Source: Cercophora sp. LCS_1
Taxonomy: Eukaryota > Ascomycota > Sordariomycetes > Sordariales > Lasiosphaeriaceae
Length of the DNA: 64,000 nucleotides
Direction: 5' to 3'
NCBI GenBank assembly: GCA_036250225.1
Contig: JAPZLL010000032.1
Coordinates: forward strand, 248,001 to 312,000
The position numbers and the translations under genes are program-made. Numbering within the stretch: position 1 is the stretch's first letter; each line of letters starts with the position of its first letter. The notes below the pieces were generated by a model, which was given only the letters and a program-made list of their open reading frames with translations, was not told the DNA's origin and ran no database searches. This document shows, piece after piece, positions 22,321 to 32,147 of this stretch.

Positions 22321-23891
22321 TCACTTTGGATACGCTGGAATGTCGTCCTTGATCCACATCCAGAAGGGGCCTTTCGCCCAGTCGGCCAGCCTCCGTAGCG
22401 AGGCAAGCAGCTTGGAGATGCCCAGGACCGAATGTGTGTCGCCAAGATCGACGGCCTTGTACATGACGACGGCATCGGGGGTGTCACGAAAGAGATACAG
22501 GTGCCAAGAGCTGCAGTAAACGATTCTGACGGGGAAGCTCAGCTTGGCCATGATGGCATCCTGGGCGCCTGGAGGGAGTGACCGGAGATAGAGGAACCGG
22601 CGCATGCGAGCGAGCCACGCAAATGTCCACGACTGGAGCTGGACCTTGGCCTCGAGCTCGTTGCCCTTGGTCTTGATGGGTAATGCCGACGGCTGGAGGA
22701 TGAGGGACGTCGAGACGGACTGGTTGACGGTACGGAGCGGCTCGTGCGTCTCCTTGCCGACCAGGTCTCGAATGTGGTGGAAGACGCGCGGTTCTTCGGC
22801 CTCGAGGTTGGCAAAGAGGATGCAGAAATCCACCATCTTGTCGCCCACGACGCAGCCCGAGAGGTCCTTTGGGAGCAGGTCCCGGCAGATGGGGGCCTGG
22901 GAGATGGTCTCAGCCTGCAGGGTGCGCTGCCCCTTGAGAGCGAGACGTAGGATGGGGCTATGGACATCGGTGTTCCAGGCGAGCTCTGCTTTCTCCAGCT
23001 CGCCGCACCTCGCCGAGCGTTCCAGCACGTCCTTGACATCGTCGAGCTCGTAGAGGAGGACACCGCGGTCCCGAGACAGCAGGGCATCATCGTCGTCAGC
23101 GAGCATCCAAGGCTGGATCGGGTCCAGCTCTCCAAGCAAGCCCTGGATCTCGCTGTCGATGGCCCGAGGCAGGATGCCCCGGCCGCTCCAGATCTTCTTG
23201 AGATCCCGAATCAGCGCCTTGTCCGGGCCCGACAGCCTGGGCACGTCGATGGCCGGCAGCGTTCCCTTGTACTGCATCTTCTTGCCCGCCGTGAAGCCTA
23301 AATCGCCCGGCGCCTTGACGGGGCTTGAGCTCCTCCCGCTTCTCTGTGTCTTGATGTTCCCCGCGCCCTTGCCCGTAGTGCGTGTTGCGCTCGTCCGCAT
23401 CGACGCCGAGAGTATGTCGTCCCAGTCCGGGGTCGCCTGGCCACCACTGTGACTCTGGGTTGGCTGTGTCCCATCGGATGTGGCTTGTTCGGTCAAGGCT
23501 CGCGTGTATGCCGTTGCCGTTGCCGGGGCAGGGCCGGGGCCAAGGATGGGGATCGATGTTGATGCAAGTGTTGATGACAAAGTGGCGGTTGCCAACCGTC
23601 GAGCGACATGGCCGACGTGATCGTTGTCGACGCTGACATCGGCATTGGCATCGGAATTGTTCGGTAGTTGTGTTAGTGGTTGTGGATGTTTGTGCTTAGG
23701 TGGTCTTCCCCGCTTCTTGGGCACAGTCGTGGCCGGTTCGAGTCTATGGATGCGCAAGGTCGTCGACTCGGACTCGGACTCGGGCTTGAACTCGAATCGT
23801 TTGGAAGTTTAGGTTCGCCCAAGTCATCGAGCAAGGAAATGATATCCTCCAGCCAGGCCTTGACGGCCGCATCGGTTACAGTTGTATTCAT
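22321..23891 (-). CDS. PD-(D/E)XK nuclease-like fungal protein, frameshifted near the N-terminus
   Basis: The main frame (23757-22321) encodes about 478 residues but starts without an ATG. The only suitable ATG (23891, MNTTVTDAAVKAWLEDI) is one frame away, and the shift falls in or near the repeat GAGTCCGAGTCCGAGTC (about 23765-23790). The N-terminal WLEDI helix, an AT-hook-like KKRGRPPKHKH, then WNTDVHSPILRLAL, VVGDKMVDFCILF, PIKTKG and the ending LADWAKGPFWMWIKDD match a large fungal family annotated as PD-(D/E)XK nuclease-like. In that family the last catalytic motif reads like IETK; here it is IKTK, so the acidic residue appears lost. Nuclease activity is therefore doubtful. Confidence 0.7.
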
Positions 23892-25581
23892 GTCGTTTGC
23901 CTGATGGTGGGAGGAATTTTGGGTTGGCGGCTTCTGAGCCCAACCCCGCGACGCAACGTGTTGTGCTGCCAGTGGCTCGTTGTCCTGGAAACTACATGCT
24001 CGCCATCGGCCAGCCCACCCAGACCCTACCTAACCCTGGAAATGAATGGGGTGCGGCTGCGCCTTGGGTCGAGGTTGGTCCGTCTATCCTCTGTCTACGG
24101 ATATCATTCTACATATTCAAAAGCGCTGGATGACAAAGCAAGGCACACGAAAAGTTAGCACGTTAGGTCCTTACAGCCGAAATGTGTGTGGTGCAATGCT
24201 CTTGCACTACCTAACTAATTGGCTGCAAATCTCCCTGCAAAATAATTGTTAGGTCTAACAGGCTTAAATTTTCGACTATTAGCAAGACTGCAGTAACACT
24301 GGAAACCACAACGCAATTGCGGCCTACCCACCCAAATAAAAACTTCTTAACCGTGCCTGCCGAACAGCCAGATCCTCAACCACAACAGCTACACTGGACC
24401 GGCTGGATAGGCTGGCACCAGCACATATATTTGGCTATGTGTTTGGCTGTGTGTGTGCAGCTGTGGGCATACCAGCGCCAGCACCTGTACCTTTCTTGGG
24501 TAGTGGGCAGTGGGTAAGTCGGCGCCGGTGTGTGTTTTACATAGAAGGTACAGTAAATTAGGCCCTATAGCAAAAATCCAGCTAAAAATTCAATAAGCAA
24601 TACACCGTAAAGATTAAATATAACCCTAATCCTCCCGGTATGTCGAAGACCCCTTCCACAGCCAGCGAAGCCGGCTATGTAATAACGACAGTTTCTGGTC
24701 TTCGTTGTTGTTCAGAAGGTGCGGTTTTGTGTCCTCATAGCTACTGGTTCTGGACCTTTCTGAGCGGACAGGGAACTTTTATGAGCAAAATCAGAACCAA
24801 CGATACAAGGTTGGCTGTGTCTCATTTCCGCCTTTCCGTCCACGTCTGTGGTTTCGCATTGCATTTTGGGGGTCACTGTGAGTTGGAGGGCTGGCCTAGG
24901 TAGTTGGCAAACGCGGCCTTTTGCTGCAGTTGGCACCCAACACAAACATGTACCCTTCTCGTAATCACGGTCGTTGATTTTGTCATCCCACCATCTTCTG
25001 TGCCGCTCCAGGACTCAACGCCTCGTAGGGCACCGCTTGCAAAAAACTCGCCATCTGCGCCGCATGGGCGCGCAGCAAGCACACCAGCTCATCCGCCAAC
25101 TTGCATGATAAGACCGTTTTCGGCATCCTCGGACTAACAACACCACTGAACGTCATCACAGGACCGTCCCGTTGCGGTCCGCCCAAGTCCGGGGCAGCGG
25201 CACGGTGAATCCTATTCGAATCACGAGGCAAACTAACATTGACCGTAACTAGAATGGTCGCTATCATTGGACAGGAGCAGACGTATCACGATCGAACTGG
25301 TGGATAGGGATACAAAATGTGTGATACTCCAGGACTTGTCCCGTATCGTGCTCGGGGTTGACATGTGCAGTCATCATGCAGCACAGGACTCACCGAGGTC
25401 ACTGTGCTCACACGGAGTTGGCTGTGCGTGTCACGACTCCCCGGGAGACACTCGCAATGCCACCAGGAGGCAAAGGCAAGGTATAAAAGCCTCAGACTCT
25501 CCATCTTCCCCATCTTCCCCTCCCTCCCTCCTCAAACCACATCCGCCCGACCTCCCAAACTCTCCAAAAACACCCGAGACA
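23892..25581. other. Intergenic region with an AT-rich patch
   Basis: About 1.7 kb. From about 24110 to 24635 the sequence is AT-rich with many stops and ends TATAACCCTAAT (24619-24630), the same end motif as the MITE-like element at 12402-12767. It may be another decayed element. The remainder is the promoter of the hydroxylase gene. Confidence 0.5.
25482..25489 (+). promoter_or_regulatory. TATA box of the hydroxylase gene
   Basis: TATAAAAG lies 100 bp before the start codon and is followed by a long C/T-rich leader (CATCTTCCCCATCTTCCCC...), a classic strong fungal promoter layout. Confidence 0.65.
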
Positions 25582-26238
25582 ATGATCGAATCCCTCCTAG
25601 CCCGCTATCCCCCAGGCTACGTCGAAGTCCTCGGCAGTACCAGCATCCAAATCCTCTACCTCGCCTTCGGTCTCCTCATCGAAGCCATCCGCCCACGATA
25701 CAAATCGTCCACCTCCCGCAAAATGATCCTCCACTCCCTCCGCAACCACACCGTCGCAACAGCCATGCACTTCGCTTACGTCGTCTTCCATTCCGGTGCG
25801 TCGGTCCTAACACGCACATTCAACCGTCCATACACACCTCCCTCCCCCTTCGAGGTCATCACCCACCTCCTCATCGGCCTCTTGATGAGAGACGTCATCT
25901 TTTGGTCCATTCATCGTCTATGGCACGCAAGGGGTGTCTATAAATGGGTACACAAAAAACACCACGAGGTGCGACACCCTGCCGAGCACCACGTGTGGAC
26001 GATTAGTTATATGACGGTGGTGGATTTTGTGTTTTTGTATGGAGCGCCTGTTATTATCGTTGCCAAGATGTTGGAGATGGATATCGTGACGACCCTGATT
26101 TTTGCGTTTGTGTCGGCTGCTGGGGAGCAGGTGAAGTTGGTGTGGGGAGATGAAAAGCATGATATGCATCATGGGGACGGGAGGGTGAATTTGGGGGTGT
26201 ATGGGGTTATGGATTGGGTTTGTGGGACGGGGAAGTGA
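25582..26238 (+). CDS. Sterol desaturase / fatty-acid hydroxylase family protein
   Basis: A single exon of 218 residues from the ATG after the TATA box and CT-rich leader. The histidine boxes are complete: HRLWH (HxxxH), HKKHH (HxxHH), a later HH in PAEHHVWTISY, and HDMHH near the C-terminus. These bind the di-iron centre of membrane hydroxylases and desaturases. Three to four hydrophobic segments surround them (for example VLGSTSIQILYLAFGLLIEA and IIVAKMLEMDIVTTLIFAFV). The protein is short for the superfamily (usually about 250-350 residues) but no box is missing. It likely acts in the ER membrane on a lipid or sterol; the substrate is unknown. Confidence 0.85.
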   Translation: MIESLLARYPPGYVEVLGSTSIQILYLAFGLLIEAIRPRYKSSTSRKMILHSLRNHTVATAMHFAYVVFHSGASVLTRTFNRPYTPPSPFEVITHLLIGLLMRDVIFWSIHRLWHARGVYKWVHKKHHEVRHPAEHHVWTISYMTVVDFVFLYGAPVIIVAKMLEMDIVTTLIFAFVSAAGEQVKLVWGDEKHDMHHGDGRVNLGVYGVMDWVCGTGK

Positions 26239-26566
26239 ATCAATGTCCTTTGGATAGTGCCGGTTTGATGACGAATCAGGTTTTGATCGGGAAGGTTGGG
26301 ATAAAAAGAGTTTATGTGGGGTGGGTCGAAGGCTATTCACTATTCTTCCTATTGTGTTTATGTATGCGATGAAAAGGGTTTCCAGGCCAATATATCTTCG
26401 TCGTTGCCTTTTTTCGAGAGCTTCAGAATTCTTTTCCTCACCCGCACACCAAATCACAAAAGACACTGCATACTCGTTTCTTATACTCTCCCCCCTTGAC
26501 TACATTGCCTCGCGTATGCAGTACCTACAGGTTGCGCCCAACACAATCCGAAGACCGGCTGACGTA
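26239..26566. other. Short intergenic region
   Basis: About 330 bp between the hydroxylase stop and the kinase remnant. No gene is visible. Confidence 0.6.
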
Positions 26567-27251
26567 ATGGAACTTCGCAGCCTCTACCAATGTACCGCCC
26601 AGGCGGACAAGGCGAACAAGGCGCTCCTACCTTTCGCTATCTTTCCATCAGGCCGTCGGAGACGACTTGCTTCCCCTTCAATGCATCTCAATCGTCTTGC
26701 CTCCCATCGATTGGTCAGTCGGATTGCCCACCGTGCAAGCATCAGAATGGCATCCACCATTGTGGGCACATCCGGTCGCGTGTACGTTCAAGGCGAGGTG
26801 GTCCGGCGCCACCGCGAGGACGATAAGCTCAGCGTCTTCAAAGCCGAGTACGTCTCAAATTCCATGACCTCGTCTCGCAGCTGAGCCATTCTCTGACCAT
26901 CTCACTCAGGTCTGGAAATGAGTCTTTTGTCTTCAAACGCGTATCTCGCCCGTTCTACGATCTTTCCCGACGTCTCGCAGCCGAGTTTGTAGGCTCCCGT
27001 CGGTTTCGAATGCACACCGACTATAACCAAGAGGAAGGCATTCTATTCTACCCTCACTTCAGAGATACCCTACTTGACTTGATCCAGGGAGATCCGAACT
27101 TTCCTCTCGTGGAGCGAAAGAGAATCCTGCGACGCGTAGGAGAGGCAATCCAAGAACTTCACGGCAGAGACTGGATCCACATCGGTAATTGCATTTTCCG
27201 CAATTTAGGAATTGCTTAGGTTGCTGTCAAGAGGCAACAAAACCTTAACAG
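26567..27251 (+). pseudogene. Protein-kinase remnant (N-lobe only)
   Basis: Exon 1 starts at 26567 (MELRSLYQ) and ends at 26847; a 62-bp intron (GTACGT...CTCAG) leads to 26910-27184. The readable kinase part is YVQGEVVRRHRED..., NESFVFKRVSRPFYDLS, ILFYPHFRDTLLDLI and RVGEAIQELHGRDWIHI, which is the start of the catalytic loop. Beyond that, 27220-27250 still resembles a degraded loop (AVKRQQNLN where D-V-K-P-D-N-x-L-x-N is expected), and no DFG, APE or C-lobe follows. The gene looks truncated in its catalytic loop, so it is probably inactive. Confidence 0.55.
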
Positions 27252-27503
27252 GTAAGCAGCCTACGATCTCTAGGAGGCTATTGGATGGGGCCGTTCGGTT
27301 TGCCAAGTGTCGACGGTTTTTCATGCATGTCATGCAACGCGGGGTTCTCCGGGTGTCTTCCCAAGCAGTCTCGGGATTGGACGCCACAAAGCGGCTCGAG
27401 ATGCATGTCTTTGTCATCCTGCAATTCCAACCTCGCATTCTTGGGATCCAGTCGAACTCGATCAAAACATCCCCCACATGTGGCAATCAGTCTCATCTCC
27501 AAG

Positions 27504-28596
27504 ATGTCCGAAGAACCAGGCCCCGACCGCAATCCTGTCTGTGAAGACGTCGGTGAGCCAATGCCCGATATCGCTGGCATCGGCGTGAGTCCTTGCCTCC
27601 CCTGTCCTTTCACGACACCATCTCACCCAGACGGATAGATCATCGTAGCATTCACCTTGCAAGCGCTTATCTCTCTTGTCCTCTCCCTCTGGGTGTTTTT
27701 CTTCTCCCGCTCTGGGCGTCTCGACGTGCATCACGACGACGGCACAGCCGAACACGCAATCGAGGTCAAAAGACTCGAGTCCATCCTCGACATCCTCATG
27801 GTCGGCAACGACATCCAGATGCTAACAGGGATTGCACTCATCATTACCGGTCTTGCGTCTGCGGGTGATGTCAATCTGTACCATCTTCACCTCATTTATG
27901 ATACTGTCTCGTTCGTGGGGTATGTTTCCCCCTCTTTTACCTCGACCTCCTTTACAGTTTTTTTTTTATCGTGCTGACGAGAGTAGAGTCTCCAACGCCG
28001 CGGCCCTCGTAACATGGACTTTTCTCACCGCCAAACACCCATCTTACACGCCTCGTCCCAAGAACCGTTTGACTTTCCGGCATAAAACAAGCTACGCATT
28101 CGCTCTTCTCTTCCTCGCGCTCACCATCTTGTTTTTGATCAGACTAAACGCTTGGTCCATCCCGGGCGCATGTTACCTCACCGCTGGACTGTCTGCGCCT
28201 GGCGCTGGACATCCCACCGTCGACAAGGTCTACGTGTCTGTGACAGCCGCTTGGCTGATTATATGCATGCTACTGGCCGTGTTTCACGGCGCGAGGCATA
28301 GGAAGGTCGTGTTGCTTGTTGCGATGGGCCAGTTCCCCGTCCATGTGTATGCCTTGGTTGCGTTGAAGGTGGGGAATCGAGAGTTAGTCGAGGGAGAGAA
28401 TGAGTGGGATTTCGGGCAGACGACGGCGGTTCTATTGCTTGGCGTTACGTTGAGGGAGTGTTGGGGTAAGGGAGTTGGGTTGTGGCGGTTTGAGAGGAGG
28501 CTGAAGAGGGATGTTGAGAATAGGAGTGGACGAAATGGTGAAGGAGAGGAGGGTGTGAGGAAAGAGGCTGTCGGAGGTGATCAGCAGGACTGCTGA
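27504..28596 (+). CDS. Multi-pass (about 7-TM) fungal membrane protein
   Basis: Exons 27504-27584, 27639-27919 and 27987-28596 give 323 residues with an exact codon count; introns are 54 and 67 bp. The N-terminus leads to MPDIAGIG, a motif common before the first helix in a group of uncharacterised ascomycete membrane proteins. About seven hydrophobic segments follow (IIVAFTLQALISLVLSLWVF, IQMLTGIALIITGLASA, VTAAWLIICMLLAVF and others). The C-terminal tail is charged (RRLKRDVENRSGRNGEG). The role is unknown. It is unrelated in sequence to the 7-TM protein at 5902-7106. Confidence 0.78.
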
Positions 28597-29031
28597 AATG
28601 CGTGGTTTCAGAAGGGACGGGTGCTGGGAATCAGCGAGGGGTTCAAAAGGAAATATTCCCAGCCATTGTTTAGTTATAGACGCTACGTAAAGTTAGGTAC
28701 TCTTGACACTCATCATACATGAAATATTGCACAGGTAGGCCACACAGGGGTCAAAAAAGCTCCCATTGGTCCCACCAACGAACGAGATTTGTACTCGGCG
28801 GGTCCTGCGAGCGACCGCCCCCAAACAGCCAGTACCAAAATGCCGCCCACGTCAAGGGTGGATGCCGAGAATCGCTTGCTGGAGCAACACCCCGACTTCC
28901 CACTCTAGGGTGGCCATTTGTCTGAGAAGTGTCTTGGGCCGGTTGACGATCTCCAGGGACATAGAACTTGAGCCGCCACCGACGTCCGAAACGATACACC
29001 CTCTCCAGTCCGGCGCCAAGGTACCTATAGT
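28597..29031. other. Intergenic region
   Basis: About 435 bp. Small frames on both strands (for example 28852-29043 minus, TLEWEVGVLLQQAILGIHP) look partly protein-like but have no start, partner exon or known motif. Confidence 0.45.
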
Positions 29032-29729
29032 TTGACTAACCATGAGTCACACAGATACATCCCAGCAGCGACTTGGACGTCGATAGAAGTCATCAAGAAG
29101 GGCTTTATCAAAATGAATGCAGAGAAAATCATCCCTGACGAGCACCTGCACGTCGAGGTTTGGGAAGAAGATGGACCAAACTATCTGGACCCAACCACAC
29201 ATCAGGGTGAAAAGACAAGTCCACGGTTCGCTACTCTCCACTTTCTCCGGACCGAACCTAATCTCTTCACTAGATCTCGCCAACTCGCCATCTTCCGAAA
29301 TAAAAAAAACAATATTACTACTTGCCCGTATGTGCACTCATCCAACCAATACGCCCAGTACTGATATGGAAACCAGTCGACGCAAAAAACGACAAGCGCC
29401 TCAGCATGCCCTCCCAACAAGAAATCACAATCGAAAACAACCGCTCTTACGGCCACAAAGAGTTCCACATCCGATCGCCCGACAACGAGCCACGGGATTA
29501 TATTGAGCGTGCCGAGTTTGAAGCACCCATTATCCCGTTGGAACTTACGCTGCTGAATCTGAGCCGTGATAGGGACAACCCGGAGCGCTTGAGGGAACTT
29601 CTGGGCTCATATAAACTGGTTCATGCCCAATTTTTCTTGAATAATGATCAACAAAGGCCTAGGCATATGAAAATAGGTTTGTTTGCCAACTTGGGCTTTG
29701 TTTTGAATGGAGTAACTGATGGCTTGTAG
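29032..29729 (+). CDS. Possible small hypothetical gene
   Basis: Two plus-strand frames look coding: about 29058-29211 (AATWTSIEVIKKGFIKMNAE... HVEVWEEDGPNYLDPTTHQ) and about 29360-29729 (MPSQQEITIENNRS... RDYIERAEFEAPIIPLELTL...). A GT after the first (GGTGAAAAG) and an AG near 29359-29377 could join them. The first frame lacks a clear ATG. I do not recognise a domain. This may be a real small gene or a decayed one. Confidence 0.35.
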
Positions 29730-30177
29730 ATGCTGAGTGTTTTAGGGCTGCTGTTGCTATGCTTTGGAAGTGATTTGTCGTTAGCTTGTGGCGTTTATTG
29801 GACAGGCAAGAGATACTCGGAGATGCACATGGAGAAGAAGAGTTTAGCAGACAACGGGCGTCAGTTCATGAGCCTAAAATCTAAAGTCTAAACCGTCGTA
29901 CGGGTATCTGCCGGCGGCTGAGCTATGATTTTTGGCGTTTACTTTTCACACCCAATTTTATTCGTACGGCCGGAAGAAACTCAAACTCGAGTGGAAGGTT
30001 TAATGGAGTCCCAAACAACCTGGAGCGAACCAAGTCGACAAAGTTTTCAGTCGGTTGTTGAAATTGAATATAACCCCCCCCCCTTTCTCCTCTCCATGCC
30101 ACACTTACCATCTCACCAACACTTCAAACAATACTCCGTTTTATTAATATCCCAAACACCGGACTCACACTGTTACT
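29730..30177. other. Intergenic region
   Basis: About 450 bp, AT-richer than its neighbours, with no supported gene. The last part is the leader of the next gene. Confidence 0.5.
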
Positions 30178-30709
30178 ATGTACCCCGATGAATACGACGG
30201 AGCTTCCTATGACCGCATGGTCGGACTTGAAATATACATTCTCGACAACGTGGCCAAGTTCAATCCCGAATATGCCGACTTATTCGCCGCGATGCAGGAA
30301 CTTGACGGATTCGTAAAGTCGGAAAAAAAGTCCAATCACAGACAGCAGCTGTCTAAGGCGTACCATGAGTAAGTCCGTTGATGATGCGTGTGGTCGATCT
30401 CTCGCTATCCGGCCGGCAAACCCTAGCAGAGGCGGTTTGGAGGAACCAATGCGCACAAACGAAACCAAGGCAACGAGAACTCGACCAGCCGACCCAAGAG
30501 CATTTCTCCGGCGATATTTTGCCCGGGGGTGTGGCCAAATCCGTCGCTACATCAACGACACACCCGTTGTTTTCAGGGAACACCAAGCGACTGTGCTGGC
30601 ATCGAGCAACCCCCTCGAGGCATCTCAGCAGTTTGTCGAGGAATTTGAAGAGAGGGAGAGTGACAAACAGGTGGTGCTTAAAAGCGGGCGTCGCGCGGCG
30701 AGATGGTAG
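30178..30709 (+). CDS. Small hypothetical protein
   Basis: Exon 1 (30178-30368) and exon 2 (30430-30709) are joined over a 61-bp intron (GTAAGT...AGCAG) and give 156 residues with an exact codon count. The N-terminal part is helical and acidic (LEIYILDNVAKFNPEYADLF, MQELDGFVKSEKK); the second exon is basic and ends FEERESDKQVVLKSGRRAARW. There is no signal peptide, membrane segment or known motif. The strong donor and kept frame support the model, but the function is unknown. Confidence 0.5.
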
Positions 30710-30874
30710 TACTCATATGTGAATACGAAAAGGGACATGTAATCACAACCTTGAATCTGGTAATATAACGAACACCTGGCAGGGGATTGTCAAACGGAAA
30801 CAAAAAAGCATATTAAGCACGCGCCATAGGTATCCAACCATTGCTATAAACAAGCGTGTCCAAATACCACCAAT

Positions 30875-31471
30875 TCAAAGTGCAACAACAACACCCAAGA
30901 AACCCGCGGCAACAGCCCCCATCAACCCAACAACGCCCATCTCCCGTCCCTTCGCCGCATTCTTGGTCGTTCCACTTCCACTCCCGGACCCCGATCCAGA
31001 CCCGCCGCTACCACTGCCCGAGCCGCTCCCAGCAGTCCCCGTTGGCGCAGCCGTCTCAACCGGCGCCGCCAGTCCCGAAATAGTAGACGAGCAAGGCCCA
31101 ACTGAACTCTCATAACCCGGCGGACACTTGGACAAAGCGGCATTCACCTCAGCCGAGCTCTTGGAGTACCACGAGATAACCTCCTTTTGATACGAATTCC
31201 AGTCATCCACAAGCGAGCCGGGAAGCGCCGTCTGCCATCCACACTGGTAGTCGACGGAGCCGGTGGCCGTCATGAAGAAGTTGGTCATGTGGGAGACGAT
31301 TTCGGTCGGCGGGAACGGTGCCGAGCCGGCGACCTCGAGGATGGCGCCTAGACAGGTGTCATCGTCGGAGCCGGGGTCGGGTGTAGAGGTTTGCCGGGCG
31401 AGGAGGTGGCCCACGTCGACGTAGGCGTGGGTTAGGCCGAGAAGGGCGAGGAGGGAGATTGTGGAGCGCAT
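30875..31471 (-). CDS. Secreted, probably GPI-anchored protein
   Basis: A single exon of 198 residues. MRSTISLLALLGLTHA is a signal peptide. The ectodomain has Cys residues at DTCLGAILEV, YQCGWQTALPG, SKCPPGYES and GPCSSTISG, with SYQKEVISWYSKSSAEVNAA between them. A Gly/Ser linker (GSGSGSGSGG...) precedes a C-terminal hydrophobic stretch (VVGLMGAVAAGFLGVVVAL) typical of GPI attachment. The layout resembles small ascomycete surface proteins sometimes called infection-structure specific, but I am not certain of the family. It most likely sits on the plasma membrane or cell wall. Confidence 0.75.
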   Translation of the reverse strand: MRSTISLLALLGLTHAYVDVGHLLARQTSTPDPGSDDDTCLGAILEVAGSAPFPPTEIVSHMTNFFMTATGSVDYQCGWQTALPGSLVDDWNSYQKEVISWYSKSSAEVNAALSKCPPGYESSVGPCSSTISGLAAPVETAAPTGTAGSGSGSGSGGSGSGSGSGSGTTKNAAKGREMGVVGLMGAVAAGFLGVVVAL

Positions 31472-32147
31472 TTTTCTTGTCTTCCCAATGATTGACAGGC
31501 TGTTTGACAGATGGGAGATTTGAGGTGTCGCTGAGGTGTGAGTTCAAGGAAAGGAAAGTGGAGATCCTCTTATAGACAGAGCCATCTTGTCGGTGTTGCA
31601 ACGGCTGGAATGAGTGGCGCCGACTTCGCCCCTGGCAATGTAACAGTTCATGCGAGTTATTCGTACCTGAATGATAAGATCAGTTGCACGGGATTTCTCG
31701 TTTCCGACGGCATGTCCCGTTGTGATGCCTGTCAACCACTGAGTTGATGGGCCCAGCTCCGTGCCAAGCAGAGGCTGAAGTTTCGGACGACGAGCCCCTT
31801 TTTGTGGTTGGTTGACCCCGGGATACCGTTGCAGCCACCCAATTTGAGACCTTCCAATCATTTGATGATGCCTCGTTTTGTCTGGAAAAGTGCCGGCGCT
31901 ACGGGACACTCCAGCCGTCGGGCCCAGACTTGATTCTGCCTTGTGATGGACCCCTGCTTTTTGTTGACGCGACGCCGTTTTTGGAGTCACGCCGAGTCGG
32001 TTTCTGGGTGCTCTGGATTGGAGAATGGCGATTGATCTGAGCCACCCAGAGCCACAAACACGCTGGCTCGTCACCTTGGCATTGCTGTTCAATCCTTGGT
32101 CTCACGCAATTTGCTGTTTTGACCATGTGCCCGCGATACAGCCAACT
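31472..32147. other. Intergenic region
   Basis: About 675 bp between two minus-strand genes. A 182-residue minus-strand frame (31544-32092) has no ATG-supported motif and I reject it. Nothing else is seen. Confidence 0.55.

Noticed and set aside
28852..29043. Minus-strand frame ending TLEWEVGVLLQQAILGIHP
   Set aside because: It looks partly protein-like but has no partner exon, start context or known motif.
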